Below, piece after piece: positions 17,080-25,507 of a stretch of 64,000 nucleotides of DNA; the stretch's first letter is position 1; each line of letters opens with the position of its first letter. A program made the position numbers and the translations under genes. Below the pieces are notes generated by a model that was not told the DNA's origin, searched no databases, and saw only the letters and a program-made list of their open reading frames with translations. This DNA comes from Lachnospira multipara LB2003. Its GTDB lineage: Bacteria; Bacillota; Clostridia; Lachnospirales; Lachnospiraceae. The stretch spans positions 124,001-188,000 of the forward strand of contig NZ_JNKW01000001.1 in assembly GCF_000702205.1 (NCBI RefSeq), given 5' to 3'.

Positions 17080-18906
17080 TTGTCTTTTAATGATGCACAA
17101 AAGCGGGCGGCTACTTTTAAAGATGGACCATGCCTTGTGATTGCTGGACCTGGAAGTGGGAAGACTCATACCATGATACATAGGATAAAGTACTTGATTA
17201 ACGAATTAGATGTTAAAGCACATAATATCTTGGTGATTTCCTTTAATAAAACTGCTGTCCTAGAACTTAAACAACGTTTCTTAAAACTAAATAATGGTAA
17301 TGGTAAAGGAGTATATTTTGCCACCTTCCATTCTCTATTTTTTGCAATTCTAAAAAATGCTTATAATCTTGGCAATGATTCTATTGTCACTAAAAAAATC
17401 CAAATTGAAATAATAAAAACTGAAATTCTTAAATATGAGCTTGAATACACAAATGAAGATGAAATTATTGATATGATTCTTTCTGAGATTGGTCTTATTA
17501 AAAATGATGATTTAAATATTGATGAATATAAATCGAAAACTATTCCTTATGCTACTTTTAGAAAAATTTATAAGACTTACGAAGAGAAGATTAAGAAGAG
17601 GGGCTTAATTGATTTTGATGATTTTGCAAAAATGACTGTAGATAAACTAAGAGAGGATGAAAATTTACGAAATAGCCTAAAGGAGAGGTTTAAATATATT
17701 CTAATTGATGAGTTTCAAGATATTAATAAGGTTCAGATGCAGGCTATTTCTTTAATATGTTCTAAGGCTAATAATTTATTTGTGGTGGGTGATGATGACC
17801 AAAGCATATATAAATTTAGAGGGTCTAATCCTGCTATAATGCTAGGTTTTTTAAAGGACTATCCAGATGCAACATCCATTTATCTTAATATTAATTATAG
17901 ATGCACAAGGCCTATAATAGATGCAGCTAATAAACTAATTTCAAATAATAAGCTAAGGTATGAAAAATCTTTAGTTTGTGCCAATAAAGCTGGATCAGAT
18001 ATAAAATATCTTACAGTTTCTGATATAAATGAAGAGAAAAAATTCTTAGTTAGTGAAATAAAAAATCTTATGTCTATGGGTGTAAGCTTAAAGGATATTG
18101 CTATTCTTACAAGAACCAATGCCCTAGCAAGCCCGTTTATTAAGGAATTAAGAAATCTAGGTATAGGTTTAAATAGCGGTAATTTTACTAGTAATGCTTT
18201 TAATGGGCTTGTGGCATCTGATATTAGTAGTTATTTAAAAATTGCCATGGGCTCTAGGGATAGGGTGGAATTTTTACACATTATTAATAAGCCTATGAGG
18301 TATATTACCAGGTCTTTTCTTAATAATCCGGTATCTTTATATGATTTAAAAAACATATATCTTCTTGATAAGAATAGGAATTCCACGGTTTTAAATGAGA
18401 TTGATAAATTAATATTTGATTTAAAGATAATAAAGGATATGTCTTCTTTTGCGGCTATTAATTATATTAGAAAAGGAATAGGATATGAAAGATTTATTTT
18501 GGAATATAGCTCTAAAATAAATGCTAATAAGGATTTGTTAATTGATGATCTTGAAAAAATTACGGAGGCTTCCAAGTCTTTTAAATCCATAAACGAATTT
18601 TTGAATTTTTTAGAAGAGAAGAAAAATGTTGTTAGGGAAAGACCAGAGGAAGGAGTAAATTTTTATACCTTTCATAGATCTAAGGGATTGGAGTTTAAGG
18701 TGGTTTTTATTATTGATGCTTGCGAAGATATTATTCCTTTAAAGCAGGCCTTGCTTGAAGAAGATATTGAAGAGGAGAGAAGGCTTTTTTATGTAGGAAT
18801 TACAAGGGCTAAGGAGCTACTTTATATTATTAGTCCAAAGGAAAGATACAATAAAGAATATGTGCCATCTAGATTTATTGAAGAAATGGGACTTGAGGAA
18901 AAATAA
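17080..18906 (+). CDS. UvrD/PcrA/Rep-family superfamily I DNA helicase
   Basis: An ATP-driven 3'-5' DNA translocase. The start is TTG at 17080 after GGGAGAGAG. The helicase motifs appear in order: FNDAQKRAA (Q motif), GPGSGKTHT (Walker A, motif I), ATFHSLF (Ia), DEFQDIN (II), GDDDQSIYKFRGS (III), INYRCTRPI (IV), FYTFHRSKGLEFKVV (V) and FYVGITRAKELLYI (VI). At 608 residues it is shorter than PcrA/UvrD (about 720) and lacks their C-terminal extension that binds RNA polymerase. It is therefore probably a lineage-specific paralogue rather than PcrA itself. It is followed by a small DUF1292 gene. Confidence 0.9.
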   Translation: MSFNDAQKRAATFKDGPCLVIAGPGSGKTHTMIHRIKYLINELDVKAHNILVISFNKTAVLELKQRFLKLNNGNGKGVYFATFHSLFFAILKNAYNLGNDSIVTKKIQIEIIKTEILKYELEYTNEDEIIDMILSEIGLIKNDDLNIDEYKSKTIPYATFRKIYKTYEEKIKKRGLIDFDDFAKMTVDKLREDENLRNSLKERFKYILIDEFQDINKVQMQAISLICSKANNLFVVGDDDQSIYKFRGSNPAIMLGFLKDYPDATSIYLNINYRCTRPIIDAANKLISNNKLRYEKSLVCANKAGSDIKYLTVSDINEEKKFLVSEIKNLMSMGVSLKDIAILTRTNALASPFIKELRNLGIGLNSGNFTSNAFNGLVASDISSYLKIAMGSRDRVEFLHIINKPMRYITRSFLNNPVSLYDLKNIYLLDKNRNSTVLNEIDKLIFDLKIIKDMSSFAAINYIRKGIGYERFILEYSSKINANKDLLIDDLEKITEASKSFKSINEFLNFLEEKKNVVRERPEEGVNFYTFHRSKGLEFKVVFIIDACEDIIPLKQALLEEDIEEERRLFYVGITRAKELLYIISPKERYNKEYVPSRFIEEMGLEEK

Positions 18907-18961
18907 ACTTTGTGTTATCTTGTGTACTAGAAAGTATAAAGAAATGTTAAAGGAGACAATT

Positions 18962-19279
18962 ATGGCAAATAATTCAGAATATTCTACAGTTACATTATCA
19001 CTTGATGGTGGTGAAACTTGTGAGTGTGCAATTGTAAGAATTTTTCCAGCTGGTGATAATACATATATAGCTTTACTTCCACTTGAAGGTGAGGCAGCAG
19101 ATAATGATGAGGTTTATCTTTACAGATACGAAGAAACAAGTGATGGTGAGCCAATCTTAGAGAATATCGGATCTGATGAGGAATATGAAATCGTATCTGA
19201 TGCATTTGATGAAGAATTAGATGCAATGGAATACGAAGAGCTTTATGAAGCCGAGGATATTGAAGAAGAGAATAAGTAA
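18962..19279 (+). CDS. DUF1292 family protein
   Basis: A small, very acidic protein (105 residues) of the DUF1292 family, widespread in Clostridia and Bacilli and without a known function. The start at ATG 18962 follows AAAGGAGAC; a longer frame from 18860 would overlap the helicase and lacks a ribosome site. The family pattern is visible: a first half about a structured beta core (VTLSLDGGETCECAIVRIF, YIALLPLE), then VYLYRYEET and an acidic end in which DEEYEIVSDAFDEEL is typical. It has no Cys pair or catalytic motif. Confidence 0.85.
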   Translation: MANNSEYSTVTLSLDGGETCECAIVRIFPAGDNTYIALLPLEGEAADNDEVYLYRYEETSDGEPILENIGSDEEYEIVSDAFDEELDAMEYEELYEAEDIEEENK

Positions 19280-19322
19280 ATTAATTGTTACTAATAAAAA
19301 CTTTATTTTCTTAAGAAAAAAC

Positions 19323-19351
19323 TTGAAAATTTGCAAATTTCGGGTTATATT
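19323..19351 (+). promoter_or_regulatory. Promoter of the Lrp-type regulator
   Basis: TTGAAA (19323-19328), 17-bp spacer, TATATT (19346-19351), with initiation near 19358. A terminator-like hairpin lies between this promoter and the coding start. Confidence 0.55.
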
Positions 19352-19377
19352 ATATTTATATTTTATGAATGTCGAGG

Positions 19378-19415
19378 GAGACAATTCTAGTTAGAGGCTA
19401 GAGTTGTCTCTTTTT
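19378..19415 (+). terminator. Leader terminator/attenuator before the Lrp-type gene
   Basis: A 13-bp stem GAGACAATTCTAG/CTAGAGTTGTCTC with one G-U pair (19378-19390 with 19398-19410), a 7-nt loop and five T. It ends 3 nt before the AGGAGG of the next gene. It either terminates the DUF1292 transcript or attenuates the regulator gene. Confidence 0.75.
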
Positions 19416-19430
19416 AATTAGGAGGATGTT

Positions 19431-19889
19431 ATGGATAAGATAGATAAGAAGATAATTACTTTGCTACAGCAGAATGCAAGAATGCCCCTTAAGGCTTTAG
19501 CTGAAAACGTGTTTTTATCATCACCTGCAGTTTCAGCAAGAATAGAAAGACTAGAAAAAGAGGAAATAATTGAGGGCTATGAGGTTAAGATTAATCAGTT
19601 AAAGTTAGGTTACCATATAACAGCTTTTATTAATCTAGAAGTTGCACCAGCCCAAAAGCCAGAATTTTATCCATTTATTAAGTCATGTACTAATGTTGTT
19701 GAATGTAACTGCGTTACTGGTAATTATTCTATGCTTTTAAAGGTTATTTTCCCAAGTACTTTAGAGCTTGATACATTTATTGGCCAGCTACAAAAATTTG
19801 GTAGAACTTCAACTCAGATTGTATTCTCAACTCCAGTTCCACCAAGAGGCATTGATGTTAATCAGGATATGCCAAGCGATGAGCAATAA
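19431..19889 (+). CDS. Lrp/AsnC-family transcriptional regulator
   Basis: A 152-residue feast-or-famine regulator that usually senses an amino acid. The N-terminal winged HTH covers about residues 1-60 (KKIITLLQQNARMPLKALAE, then SPAVSARIERLEKEEII as the recognition part). The C-terminal RAM domain (about 66-140) binds the effector and oligomerises; CNCVTGNYSMLLKVIF contains the Gly of the ligand site. It is a single-gene unit. The hairpin in its leader suggests control at transcription elongation, possibly by its own product. The target genes cannot be read from the sequence. Confidence 0.9.
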   Translation: MDKIDKKIITLLQQNARMPLKALAENVFLSSPAVSARIERLEKEEIIEGYEVKINQLKLGYHITAFINLEVAPAQKPEFYPFIKSCTNVVECNCVTGNYSMLLKVIFPSTLELDTFIGQLQKFGRTSTQIVFSTPVPPRGIDVNQDMPSDEQ

Positions 19890-19931
19890 TTTATAGCTTT
19901 TTTATTGAATGATAAATCTCTGATTGTTATA

Positions 19932-19972
19932 CTAATTTTGTTGCGATTAACTGCTAATAGCAACAAAATTAG
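19932..19972 (+). promoter_or_regulatory. 13-bp inverted repeat before the moxR-like gene
   Basis: Perfect arms CTAATTTTGTTGC (19932-19944) and GCAACAAAATTAG (19960-19972) are separated by 15 nt and sit 10 nt before the GGAGG. No U-run follows, so it is not a plain terminator. An operator or mRNA structure is more likely. Confidence 0.6.
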
Positions 19973-19993
19973 AAAAACGTCGGAGGTTTTTTT

Positions 19994-20941
19994 GTGTTAA
20001 AAAATAGAGAAAAGTGTAATCTAATATTAGATAATGTGAGTAGAGTTATTGTTGATAAAGAGAATGTTTCAAAATTAATTCTTACTTGTATTCTATCAGG
20101 TGGGCATTGCCTTCTTGAAGATGTGCCAGGAACTGGTAAGACAATGCTTGCTAAGTCTTTTGCTAAAAGTATAGATGGGGATTTTAAGAGAATTCAGTTT
20201 ACTCCAGATTTATTACCAAGTGATATAACAGGTATTCATATTTACAATCAGAAAGAGGCTGATTTTAAATTTAGACAAGGTCCGATTTTTACAAATGTAT
20301 TACTTGCTGATGAAATTAATAGAGCGACTCCAAGAACTCAGTCAGCCTTACTTGAATGTATGGAAGAGGGACAGGTAACAGTTGATAATACGACTTTTAG
20401 TCTAACTAAGCCATTTATTGTTCTTGCTACTCAAAATCCTATTGAAACTGCTGGTACTTATGAATTGCCAGAAGCTCAACTAGATAGATTTTTAATGAAG
20501 ATAAATATGGGTTATCCTAGCAATTTAGGTGAAGTTGAGATTATTAATAGATTTTTAAATGCTAGTCCTATTGAGAATATTTCAAGCGTTGTTACTACTA
20601 GTGAAATCCTCGAAATGAGAGAAGAAGTTAAGAGCGTATTTATCCATCCATCTTTAATTGAATATATCGTTAATATTGTAAATAAGACAAGAAATTTATC
20701 AGAGGTGGCAATTGGTGTAAGTCCAAGAGGTACAATTAGTCTTGTTAATGCCTGTAGAGCATATGCTTATATTGAAGGTAGAGATTATGTGGTACCTGAG
20801 GATATTAAGGTTTTATCAAAGGTTTGTTTAGCTCATAGACTTGTGTTATCATCTGGCGGTTTTGCGAGAGATAATAAGGAGCAGATTATAGATAGAATCT
20901 TTAATGAAGTAGTGGCACCAACTGAGGAATGGAATAAATAA
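19994..20941 (+). CDS. MoxR-type AAA+ ATPase
   Basis: A 315-residue AAA+ ATPase, probably a chaperone for assembling a membrane or cell-surface complex with its DUF58 partner. The start is GTG at 19994, 7 nt after GGAGG. Walker A is GTGKTMLAKSF (about residues 45-55), Walker B LLADEINRA (about 106-114), sensor I LATQNPIE (about 146-153), and GVSPRGTISL provides the sensor II region. The length and the ATPase_3 / lid arrangement fit the MoxR clade. The stop overlaps the start of the DUF58 gene by one base, so the two are translationally coupled. Confidence 0.93.
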   Translation: MLKNREKCNLILDNVSRVIVDKENVSKLILTCILSGGHCLLEDVPGTGKTMLAKSFAKSIDGDFKRIQFTPDLLPSDITGIHIYNQKEADFKFRQGPIFTNVLLADEINRATPRTQSALLECMEEGQVTVDNTTFSLTKPFIVLATQNPIETAGTYELPEAQLDRFLMKINMGYPSNLGEVEIINRFLNASPIENISSVVTTSEILEMREEVKSVFIHPSLIEYIVNIVNKTRNLSEVAIGVSPRGTISLVNACRAYAYIEGRDYVVPEDIKVLSKVCLAHRLVLSSGGFARDNKEQIIDRIFNEVVAPTEEWNK

Positions 20942-22080
20942 TGAATATTATATTAATGTTTATAGGCGTGCTTTTGGTAGTGTTTATAGTTAATAGAGTC
21001 TATAAGAAAAATTGGACAAAGGCACTAAAAATGAATGTTACATTTGAAGATAAGAATGTTCTTAGAGGTGATAAAACCAACTTAATTCTTAGTGTGACTA
21101 ATGCTAAGAAATTACCGCTACCTATGATTAATACTAAATTTAAACTTGATCCTAGTTTTATTTTTACTAATGCAGATGCCAATTCAACTAAGACAGATAA
21201 TGTCTATAGAAATGACTGCTTTGCCCTTGGACCTAATACGAAAATCACAAGAAAAGTTGAAATCTTAGCCACAAAAAGAGGCGTTTATAATTTAAGCGAG
21301 GCTCAAATGGTCTTTAGCGGAATTTTTATGGATGAGGTTAATGTATTAAAGCAGAATCTAACAGGCTTTATTACTGTATATCCAAAGGCTGTTGATGTGG
21401 ATAAAATTGGCATTGTAAAAACAAGACTTGAAGGAGATCTAAATAAAAGAAAGTATCTTTTTGAGGATAAATTTGCCTTCAGGGGTATTAGAGAATATAA
21501 CTACAATGACAATTTAAAACTTGTAAACTGGAAAGCTAGTGCAAAACAAGGAAATTTAATGGTTAATGAATATGATGAATCTATGAGCAAAAATGTATGC
21601 ATCTTACTTAATCTTGAAAAAGATAGGGAACTTGAGAATTTAAGCCTACTTGAATCAAGCATTGAACTTGCAGCAGGATTTGCAAATAAGTTCACTAACC
21701 AAAGAGCTAATATATGTCTTTATTCTAATGGCGTTGATTTTGTGGGAGAAGGGGAAGTAAGTGTTGAGCTTGGAAGTGGTATTTCTCACTTAAAGGCAAT
21801 TAACACTGTACTTGCAAGAATAGATGCCAGTAAAGAAAAGAGGGATTTTAAAGAGGTTTTAAATAATTTAGTTATTGATGAATCTTATGTTTATGTAATT
21901 ATAGGTGCTAATAGACAAAAGGATTTGCTTGACTTAATTAATGAGAAATTTAAAAATAGTCCTAATTCACTTTGGCTAGTGCCTGTTCTTCCTCTAGAAG
22001 AGCTAAAGATAGATACTAATCTTTCTCTTTGTAAATATGAAGTTAATGGAGATTTTGGAGGAAAGATAAATGGACATTAA
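20941..22080 (+). CDS. DUF58 domain protein
   Basis: A 379-residue partner of MoxR ATPases. The N-terminus has one hydrophobic helix (residues 2-18) and a beta-rich stretch. The DUF58 signature is clear at DKFAFRGIREYNYNDNLKLVNWKASAKQGNL (positions about 176-206), followed by a von Willebrand A-like fold in which NVCILLNLEKD takes the place of the usual MIDAS DxSxS strand. The last 11 bases overlap the next gene. MoxR-DUF58 pairs are often encoded with a transglutaminase/DUF4129 protein, and a reduced form of that third partner follows here. Confidence 0.88.
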   Translation: MNIILMFIGVLLVVFIVNRVYKKNWTKALKMNVTFEDKNVLRGDKTNLILSVTNAKKLPLPMINTKFKLDPSFIFTNADANSTKTDNVYRNDCFALGPNTKITRKVEILATKRGVYNLSEAQMVFSGIFMDEVNVLKQNLTGFITVYPKAVDVDKIGIVKTRLEGDLNKRKYLFEDKFAFRGIREYNYNDNLKLVNWKASAKQGNLMVNEYDESMSKNVCILLNLEKDRELENLSLLESSIELAAGFANKFTNQRANICLYSNGVDFVGEGEVSVELGSGISHLKAINTVLARIDASKEKRDFKEVLNNLVIDESYVYVIIGANRQKDLLDLINEKFKNSPNSLWLVPVLPLEELKIDTNLSLCKYEVNGDFGGKINGH

Positions 22081-23422
22081 GCAAAATAACACAAATAAAT
22101 ATTTTAATATGGCTCAGATTTTCCTTGAGATTTTTCTCCAGTATATATGTTTTTTAGGATTATTTCTTGCAGGAATTATAGGTATTGCCGGGAAAAATAA
22201 TGATAGTATAAAGATATGTCTAACATGCATTATTCCTGTATTTATAACTTATCTTACAAGGAAGTTTATAAAAAGTTACACAGGCTTTATGGCAATTAAT
22301 ATAATCCTTCCTTTTCTTTATTTAGGATTTGCAAAAAATGACCTTGAAATAGTGATGTTTCTTATATGTGGATTTGCTATTTCTATAAAGTCAATAACTG
22401 TAAAGACTGCAATGAACAGGGTTACAGAAAGTGCTAAGGATTCACCGGTTTCAAAATCCTTCATGGAGACTGCGGCTAATAATAAAGATTATTATGATAC
22501 CTTTAAGATAAATGAGAAGATGCATATTGCTTGGGTTATAGTAATGATTGTTGGTTATTATCTTGGTGAAAAAAATAATAATGCATTACTTTTATACTCA
22601 GAGCTTTTACTATTTGTGCTTTTTATACTTGGAAGTGTGATTTATAACCAAATCAGACAGTTAAATAAAGCCTTTAGTATTAATATGGGAAAGTCTAATT
22701 TTCCAATAAAGAGAATAATTAATATTAACCTTTATATGACAGTGGTTGTTATTATTCTTATGCTTGGCTTTATGCTTCTTTTTTATAATGGCAAGTATGG
22801 TAATTTTTTTACAATTATCGGAGGATTCTTTTTTGGAATTTTTAAATGGATAATAAAGGGATTATTATTCTTATGGGGTCTTGGACCTGATGAAACTAGC
22901 GATGTAACACCTACTAAAGAAGCGGTTAGTGAAGATGCTATAACAACTGTGTTAGATACTAGTAATAATAATGCTGCCATTCTTAATTCTTTATTTGAGG
23001 TAGTTGCCTTAAGCTTAGTTATTGCTTTAGTGGTTTTTGTAATCTATATGATTTTTAAATATGCCAAGGGCTTTAAAAAATCCAAGATGGATGAAATTGA
23101 TGAGGTGGAATTTGCAGATAGCACAGATTCTTATGAACATGGCAAATTTACCATTAAGAAAAAGGAAAGCAATGTAAAACTAACTAATAATAAGGCCTAT
23201 AGAAAGGCTTACAAGCATAAGGTTAAGACTAAGAGAAAGATAATTAAAGAGTCTAATAAAAGCTTTAGTGATCTGTCTTACATGCTTCCAAATGAGCTTT
23301 CATCTAAGTTAATTGTAACTGATGAGGAGAAAGCTATGAATATAACTAAGAGTTATGAGAAGGCTAGATACTCAAAAGAAGAGGTTACTAAGGAAGAAAT
23401 TAAATATTTAAAGAGTCTCTAA
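22070..23422 (+). CDS. Polytopic membrane protein with DUF4129-like tail
   Basis: A 450-residue integral membrane protein. Around five to seven hydrophobic helices fill residues 20-135 and 165-285, and another (about 305-325) precedes a long basic cytosolic tail. The end, NITKSYEKARYSKEEVTKEEI, resembles the DUF4129 tail found in transglutaminase proteins linked to moxR-DUF58. The periplasmic transglutaminase domain (Cys-His-Asp) is missing. Overlap with the DUF58 gene supports one functional unit acting at the membrane. Identity beyond this is not recognised. Confidence 0.65.
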   Translation: MDIKQNNTNKYFNMAQIFLEIFLQYICFLGLFLAGIIGIAGKNNDSIKICLTCIIPVFITYLTRKFIKSYTGFMAINIILPFLYLGFAKNDLEIVMFLICGFAISIKSITVKTAMNRVTESAKDSPVSKSFMETAANNKDYYDTFKINEKMHIAWVIVMIVGYYLGEKNNNALLLYSELLLFVLFILGSVIYNQIRQLNKAFSINMGKSNFPIKRIININLYMTVVVIILMLGFMLLFYNGKYGNFFTIIGGFFFGIFKWIIKGLLFLWGLGPDETSDVTPTKEAVSEDAITTVLDTSNNNAAILNSLFEVVALSLVIALVVFVIYMIFKYAKGFKKSKMDEIDEVEFADSTDSYEHGKFTIKKKESNVKLTNNKAYRKAYKHKVKTKRKIIKESNKSFSDLSYMLPNELSSKLIVTDEEKAMNITKSYEKARYSKEEVTKEEIKYLKSL

Positions 23423-23452
23423 GATTTCTTTAGTTTAAAGTGATAAATCGTG

Positions 23453-23481
23453 TTGACAAAGGAAAATTATTAGTTTATAGT
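23453..23481 (+). promoter_or_regulatory. Promoter of the leuA T-box leader
   Basis: TTGACA (23453-23458), 17-bp spacer, TATAGT (23476-23481); initiation is expected near 23488. Confidence 0.7.
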
Positions 23482-23487
23482 TTTTAT

Positions 23488-23615
23488 ATAATTGAATATA
23501 TAAAAAGCAAAGAAGAGGAATATTGGGAGAACATAGTATTACTATGAATTAAGTGGTAACGCGGATTTATTCGTCTTATTCGTCTCTTAAAGGGAAACCT
23601 TTAAGAGACTTTTTT
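23488..23615 (+). promoter_or_regulatory. Short T-box leader of leuA
   Basis: The T-box core AAGTGGTAACGCGG (23551-23564), two TTCGTC motifs (23569-23585) and a terminator stem GTCTCTTAAAGG/CCTTTAAGAGAC (23582-23593 with 23598-23609) with T-run give a tRNA-sensing terminator/antiterminator switch. The hairpin CATAGT-ATT-ACTATG (23532-23546) corresponds to Stem III. From the promoter only about 60 nt remain for Stem I, which usually needs about 100. The start GAAGAGGAA looks like the 5' side of a Stem I, but the distal arm is absent. I cannot name the specifier codon; leucine is expected from the downstream gene. Confidence 0.75.
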
Positions 23616-23696
23616 AATAGCCTTTATAAATTAGTGGCTTTGTTTATAAGGGCTAGAAATTAGTAAACTATGCAAAAATTTTAGGAGGAAAATGAT

Positions 23697-25355
23697 ATGT
23701 TCGATTTTAGACAGTACAAGAGAGGCTATTTTATGCCTCCAACACAGTGCAATGATTGGGTAACTAAGGAGTATGTAGATAAGGCACCAATTTGGTGTTC
23801 TGTAGATTTAAGAGACGGTAATCAGGCATTAATTGAACCTATGAGCCTTGATGAAAAATTGGAATTTTACAAAATGCTTTTAGATGTGGGCTTTAAGGAG
23901 ATTGAAATCGGCTTTCCTGCAGCATCTGAGACTGAATATGAGTTTTGCCGTACTTTAATTGAGAAGGATTTAATTCCAGATGATGTTACTATTCAGGTCT
24001 TAACTCAGGCTAGACCTCACATTATAAAAAAGACTTTTGAAGCGGTTAAAGGTGCTAAAAAGGCAATTATTCATGTATATAATTCTACATCACTAGCTCA
24101 AAGAGAACAGGTTTTTAAAAAATCTAAAGAAGAAATTAAGCAAATTGCCATTGATGGAGCTAAGCTTTTAAAGGAATTAGCTCTTGAGGATGGTGGTAAT
24201 TATCAATTTGAATATAGCCCAGAATCCTTTACAGGTACTGAGCCTGAATATGCCCTAGAGGTGTGTAATGCAGTAATTGATCAGTGGGAACCAACAAGTG
24301 ATAATAAGTGTATTATTAATCTTCCTGTAACTGTTGAAATGTCTTTACCACATGTGTATGCTAGTCAGGTTGAATACATGTGTAAGAATCTTCACAATAG
24401 AGATAATGTAATTGTTTCTCTTCATCCTCATAATGATAGAGGAACAGGCGTGGCTGATTCAGAGCTTGGTTTACTTGCAGGTGCTGATAGAATTGAGGGA
24501 ACATTATTTGGTAATGGCGAAAGAACTGGTAACGTGGATATTATTACACTTGCTATGAATATGTATTCCCATGGAGTTGATCCAAAGCTTGATTTATCAG
24601 ATATGCCAAGACTTTCAAAGACTTTTGAAAAATTAACACAGATGACAATTGACGATAGACATCCTTACTGTGGAAAGCTTGTTTTTGCGGCTTTCTCAGG
24701 ATCACATCAGGATGCTATTTCAAAGGGTATGCATTATAGAATTGACAATAATCCAGAACTTTGGACAGTGCCTTACCTTCCAATTAATCCAGAGGATGTA
24801 GGCCGTACATATGACTCAGATGTTATTAGAATAAATTCTCAGTCAGGTAAGGGTGGCGTTGCATATGTTCTTGAAAGAAATTATGGTATGATTATTCCAA
24901 AGGCTATGAGAGAAGATTTAGGTTATGCTGTTAAGGATGTATCTGATGTGGCACATAAGGAACTTTCTGCCGATGAAGTTCTAGAAATTTTTGAAAAAAG
25001 ATACAAAAAATATACTCCTCACTTTAAGATTAGTGAGGTACACTTTAAACAAACTAATGGCATAGATGCAGAAGTAACAATTGAAATTGATGGAAAAACA
25101 GAGCTTATTAAGGCTAATGGTAATGGTCGTCTTGATGCTGTTAGTAATGCCTTAGCTTCTAAATTTAATATGGCTTGTAATATTACTGTTTATGAAGAAC
25201 ATGCCCTTAGACGCGGTTCTAGCGCTTCAGCTATTGCCTATGTTGGTATTGAAGATGATAATAATAAGGGATTCTTTGGTATTGGTATTGACCATGATAT
25301 TATTAGAGCTTCAATTGATGCTCTTGAATCAGCTATGAATAGAGAATTAGATTAG
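23697..25355 (+). CDS. leuA: 2-isopropylmalate synthase
   Basis: Joins acetyl-CoA and 2-ketoisovalerate, the first committed step of leucine synthesis. The TIM-barrel domain opens with IWCSVDLRDGNQAL (metal-binding Asp). Metal-binding histidines lie in SLHPHNDRGTG, and ADRIEGTLFGNGERTGN is the second signature of the family. The C-terminal leucine-sensing domain covers about residues 430-552 (ending in YVGIEDDNNKGFFGIGID). The length (552) and form match the fungal/actinobacterial type (LeuA type 2). The T-box leader senses tRNA charging; the LeuA protein itself is normally inhibited by leucine. No other leu gene follows in this unit. Confidence 0.95.
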   Translation: MFDFRQYKRGYFMPPTQCNDWVTKEYVDKAPIWCSVDLRDGNQALIEPMSLDEKLEFYKMLLDVGFKEIEIGFPAASETEYEFCRTLIEKDLIPDDVTIQVLTQARPHIIKKTFEAVKGAKKAIIHVYNSTSLAQREQVFKKSKEEIKQIAIDGAKLLKELALEDGGNYQFEYSPESFTGTEPEYALEVCNAVIDQWEPTSDNKCIINLPVTVEMSLPHVYASQVEYMCKNLHNRDNVIVSLHPHNDRGTGVADSELGLLAGADRIEGTLFGNGERTGNVDIITLAMNMYSHGVDPKLDLSDMPRLSKTFEKLTQMTIDDRHPYCGKLVFAAFSGSHQDAISKGMHYRIDNNPELWTVPYLPINPEDVGRTYDSDVIRINSQSGKGGVAYVLERNYGMIIPKAMREDLGYAVKDVSDVAHKELSADEVLEIFEKRYKKYTPHFKISEVHFKQTNGIDAEVTIEIDGKTELIKANGNGRLDAVSNALASKFNMACNITVYEEHALRRGSSASAIAYVGIEDDNNKGFFGIGIDHDIIRASIDALESAMNRELD

Positions 25356-25378
25356 TAAGGAAAATATAGTGATATTTA

Positions 25379-25416
25379 CCCTCTTTACTGGACAAACCAG
25401 TAAGGAGGGATTTTTT
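25379..25416 (+). terminator. Terminator of leuA
   Basis: Stem CCCTCTTTACTGG/CCAGTAAGGAGGG with a 5-nt loop (25379-25391 with 25397-25409), then six T. Confidence 0.9.
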
Positions 25417-25445
25417 ATACTAGAACAAAAGTTTTATTTTAGCAC

Positions 25446-25474
25446 TTTAAATTTTTCCTAAACAATGTTAATAT
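25446..25474 (+). promoter_or_regulatory. Promoter of the maf operon
   Basis: TTTAAA (25446-25451), 17-bp spacer, TAATAT (25469-25474), with TG in the extended -10 position. Confidence 0.5.
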
Positions 25475-25507
25475 AGGACATGGTTAGGCGAGAAAGGAAC
25501 ATAGATT

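Noticed and set aside
18860-18961. Longer form of the DUF1292 protein overlapping the helicase end
   Set aside because: No ribosome site and no family similarity in the extra residues; ATG 18962 has AAAGGAG.
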